From Craspedostauros australis (lineage: Eukaryota; Bacillariophyta; Bacillariophyceae; Mastogloiales; Achnanthaceae), in NCBI GenBank assembly GCA_026770025.1, contig JAMXDE010000007.1, forward strand, positions 1,178,001 to 1,242,000: a stretch of 64,000 bases of DNA, given 5' to 3'. Below, piece after piece: positions 62,949-64,000 of the stretch (position 1 is its first letter; the number at the start of each line of letters is the position of its first letter). The position numbers were made by a program, and so were the translations under genes. The notes below the pieces were generated by a model. That model searched no databases. It saw only the letters and a program-made list of their open reading frames with translations, and was not told where the DNA came from.

Positions 62949-64000
62949 TGACCCGTGTGAGTCAATAGCGGTGCGGTCCCTCCAGGATTCTTTGATTTTG
63001 GACCTTCAATTCAGATGAAACTTGGCTCGTATACACTTTAACATACTTAGATTCATAACCCGAGATCTCAGCTTCAGAGAGGCCTTATCTTTATAGTTAT
63101 GAGGTGATGAAGTTGAGCAGGCTACCTCTAATGGAGCCCACGATCTGTCGTGTTGTTTTTCTCGAGTTTGGGACTATCTCATGACATTTTGGTTTGTTCA
63201 CGAGTTCAAGAATCTGTTTTTCGTTGGTCGGAGGCAAAACTTGATGCCAATTGACGCATAGACGGGCAGACGACACAATTTCGCGGTGCGACAACACGAT
63301 CAACTCGCGGTGTCAACGTGTGCAGCTGTCCCAACTGCTCTTCCCCTCCTCATTCTCGTTTCACTGCGACCAGGATTATGATAGTGAAGGCGGTACTTCG
63401 AATGGAGAGGGGATAGTCGAGCTTTAAAGCTTCTGAAAGAGTGAGGCGACAATGGAGAATGGGGTTGACATCCTCAGTCTTGTGCATTGCCGTGTTGTAC
63501 TGTGGCGAATGTCCTTGTTCACATGTGTTCGATCTCAGTCGTCCAATTCAACCCTTGTCGAAGAAATCGTCCCAAGTCTTTGAAGGAAATCATTTATGAA
63601 GTATTGAAGTACATGTAGTCTTCTGGATGGCAGTGAGTAAGCTGGAGAAGAAGCAATGGTGGAACCCCTTTAATCACCATCAATCCAAAGCGGGAGAGGC
63701 CATTTTAAATATTGGCTCGCGTAACCCCCATCAACGTTACTCGTGTTTCATGGCAACGATCTACGCAATATCGACTACTGAGAAATGTGAACGTTTGAAA
63801 TTCAAATTTGAAATTTCCCAGTTGCTCCCGTATTTTGTCATTGACATTTGTCAAACGTCATCATCAGTATTCCTTGTCCAATCACTTCGTCTCACCATCA
63901 TGACGTGTGTATGCGGGTACACGGACAGACAGTAGTTGGTTTTCGCAAGGCCTCCAAACGCAACAAATTCAACGCATGGTTTGGTGGGAGGCGTTGGGTG
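62949..64000. other. Right flank, no confident gene
   Basis: AT-richer than the rest of the window. A 102-codon frame at 63627-63935 (MAVSKLEKKQWWNPF) has no recognisable features. I see nothing else that supports a gene. Confidence 0.4.

Overview
This window looks like nuclear DNA of a diatom (photosynthetic stramenopile). The evidence is a Psb31-type photosystem II extrinsic protein, several proteins whose signal peptide ends in an A-x-A-F (ASAFAP-like) motif used to enter a secondary plastid, a DUF6824-type regulator, a J-like protein without HPD of the kind seen in diatoms, and Asn/Gln-rich linkers. Genes are compact. Introns are few and short (about 200-530 bp), with GTAAGT, GTGAGT, GTACGT or GTGTGT donors and CAG/TAG acceptors. 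Base composition looks close to half GC. I cannot name the species.

From 1 to about 50.1 kb the window is ordinary gene space on both strands. In order it holds: a truncated NCS2-type purine permease with a long tail; a lumen-directed methyltransferase-like protein; two small related basic proteins on either side of PIG-T; a plastid mTERF protein; two divergent secreted/membrane proteins rich in Asn, Asp and Gly; a Psb31-like protein and an unknown thylakoid-type protein that share a promoter region; an unknown plastid protein; a degenerate J-domain protein; a DUF6824 protein; a RING-H2 membrane protein; an NTF2/SnoaL-like protein; coatomer zeta, with its start codon alone on the first coding exon; a three-domain gelsolin/fragmin; an LCM-type methyltransferase; a vacuolar sorting receptor; an intact ankyrin-BTB gene; plastid 3-isopropylmalate dehydrogenase; and a thylakoid C-terminal processing peptidase.

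From about 51.3 kb to 62.95 kb the layout changes. Two consecutive units of about 5.9 and 5.6 kb, plus the first ~130 bp of a third, form a direct tandem array. Each unit carries an open ankyrin-repeat gene, a broken copy of the BTB region found intact in the 43.8-45.6 kb gene, a Ser/Lys-rich region, an RS-rich region, and a 3' segment. About 746 bp of the 3' segment appears base-for-base identical between units although its flanks have diverged. This array is the most unusual part of the window. I saw no transposase, reverse transcriptase or integrase reading frame, and no CRISPR array, tRNA or rRNA.

Functionally the region mixes plastid biology (Psb31, CtpA, LeuB, mTERF, lumenal proteins), secretory-pathway work (PIG-T for GPI anchoring, COPI zeta, vacuolar sorting receptor, secreted membrane proteins), cytoskeleton (gelsolin) and protein interaction or turnover (RING, ANK-BTB). 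Apart from divergent pairs that share promoter space, I see no operon-like functional grouping, as expected for a eukaryote.
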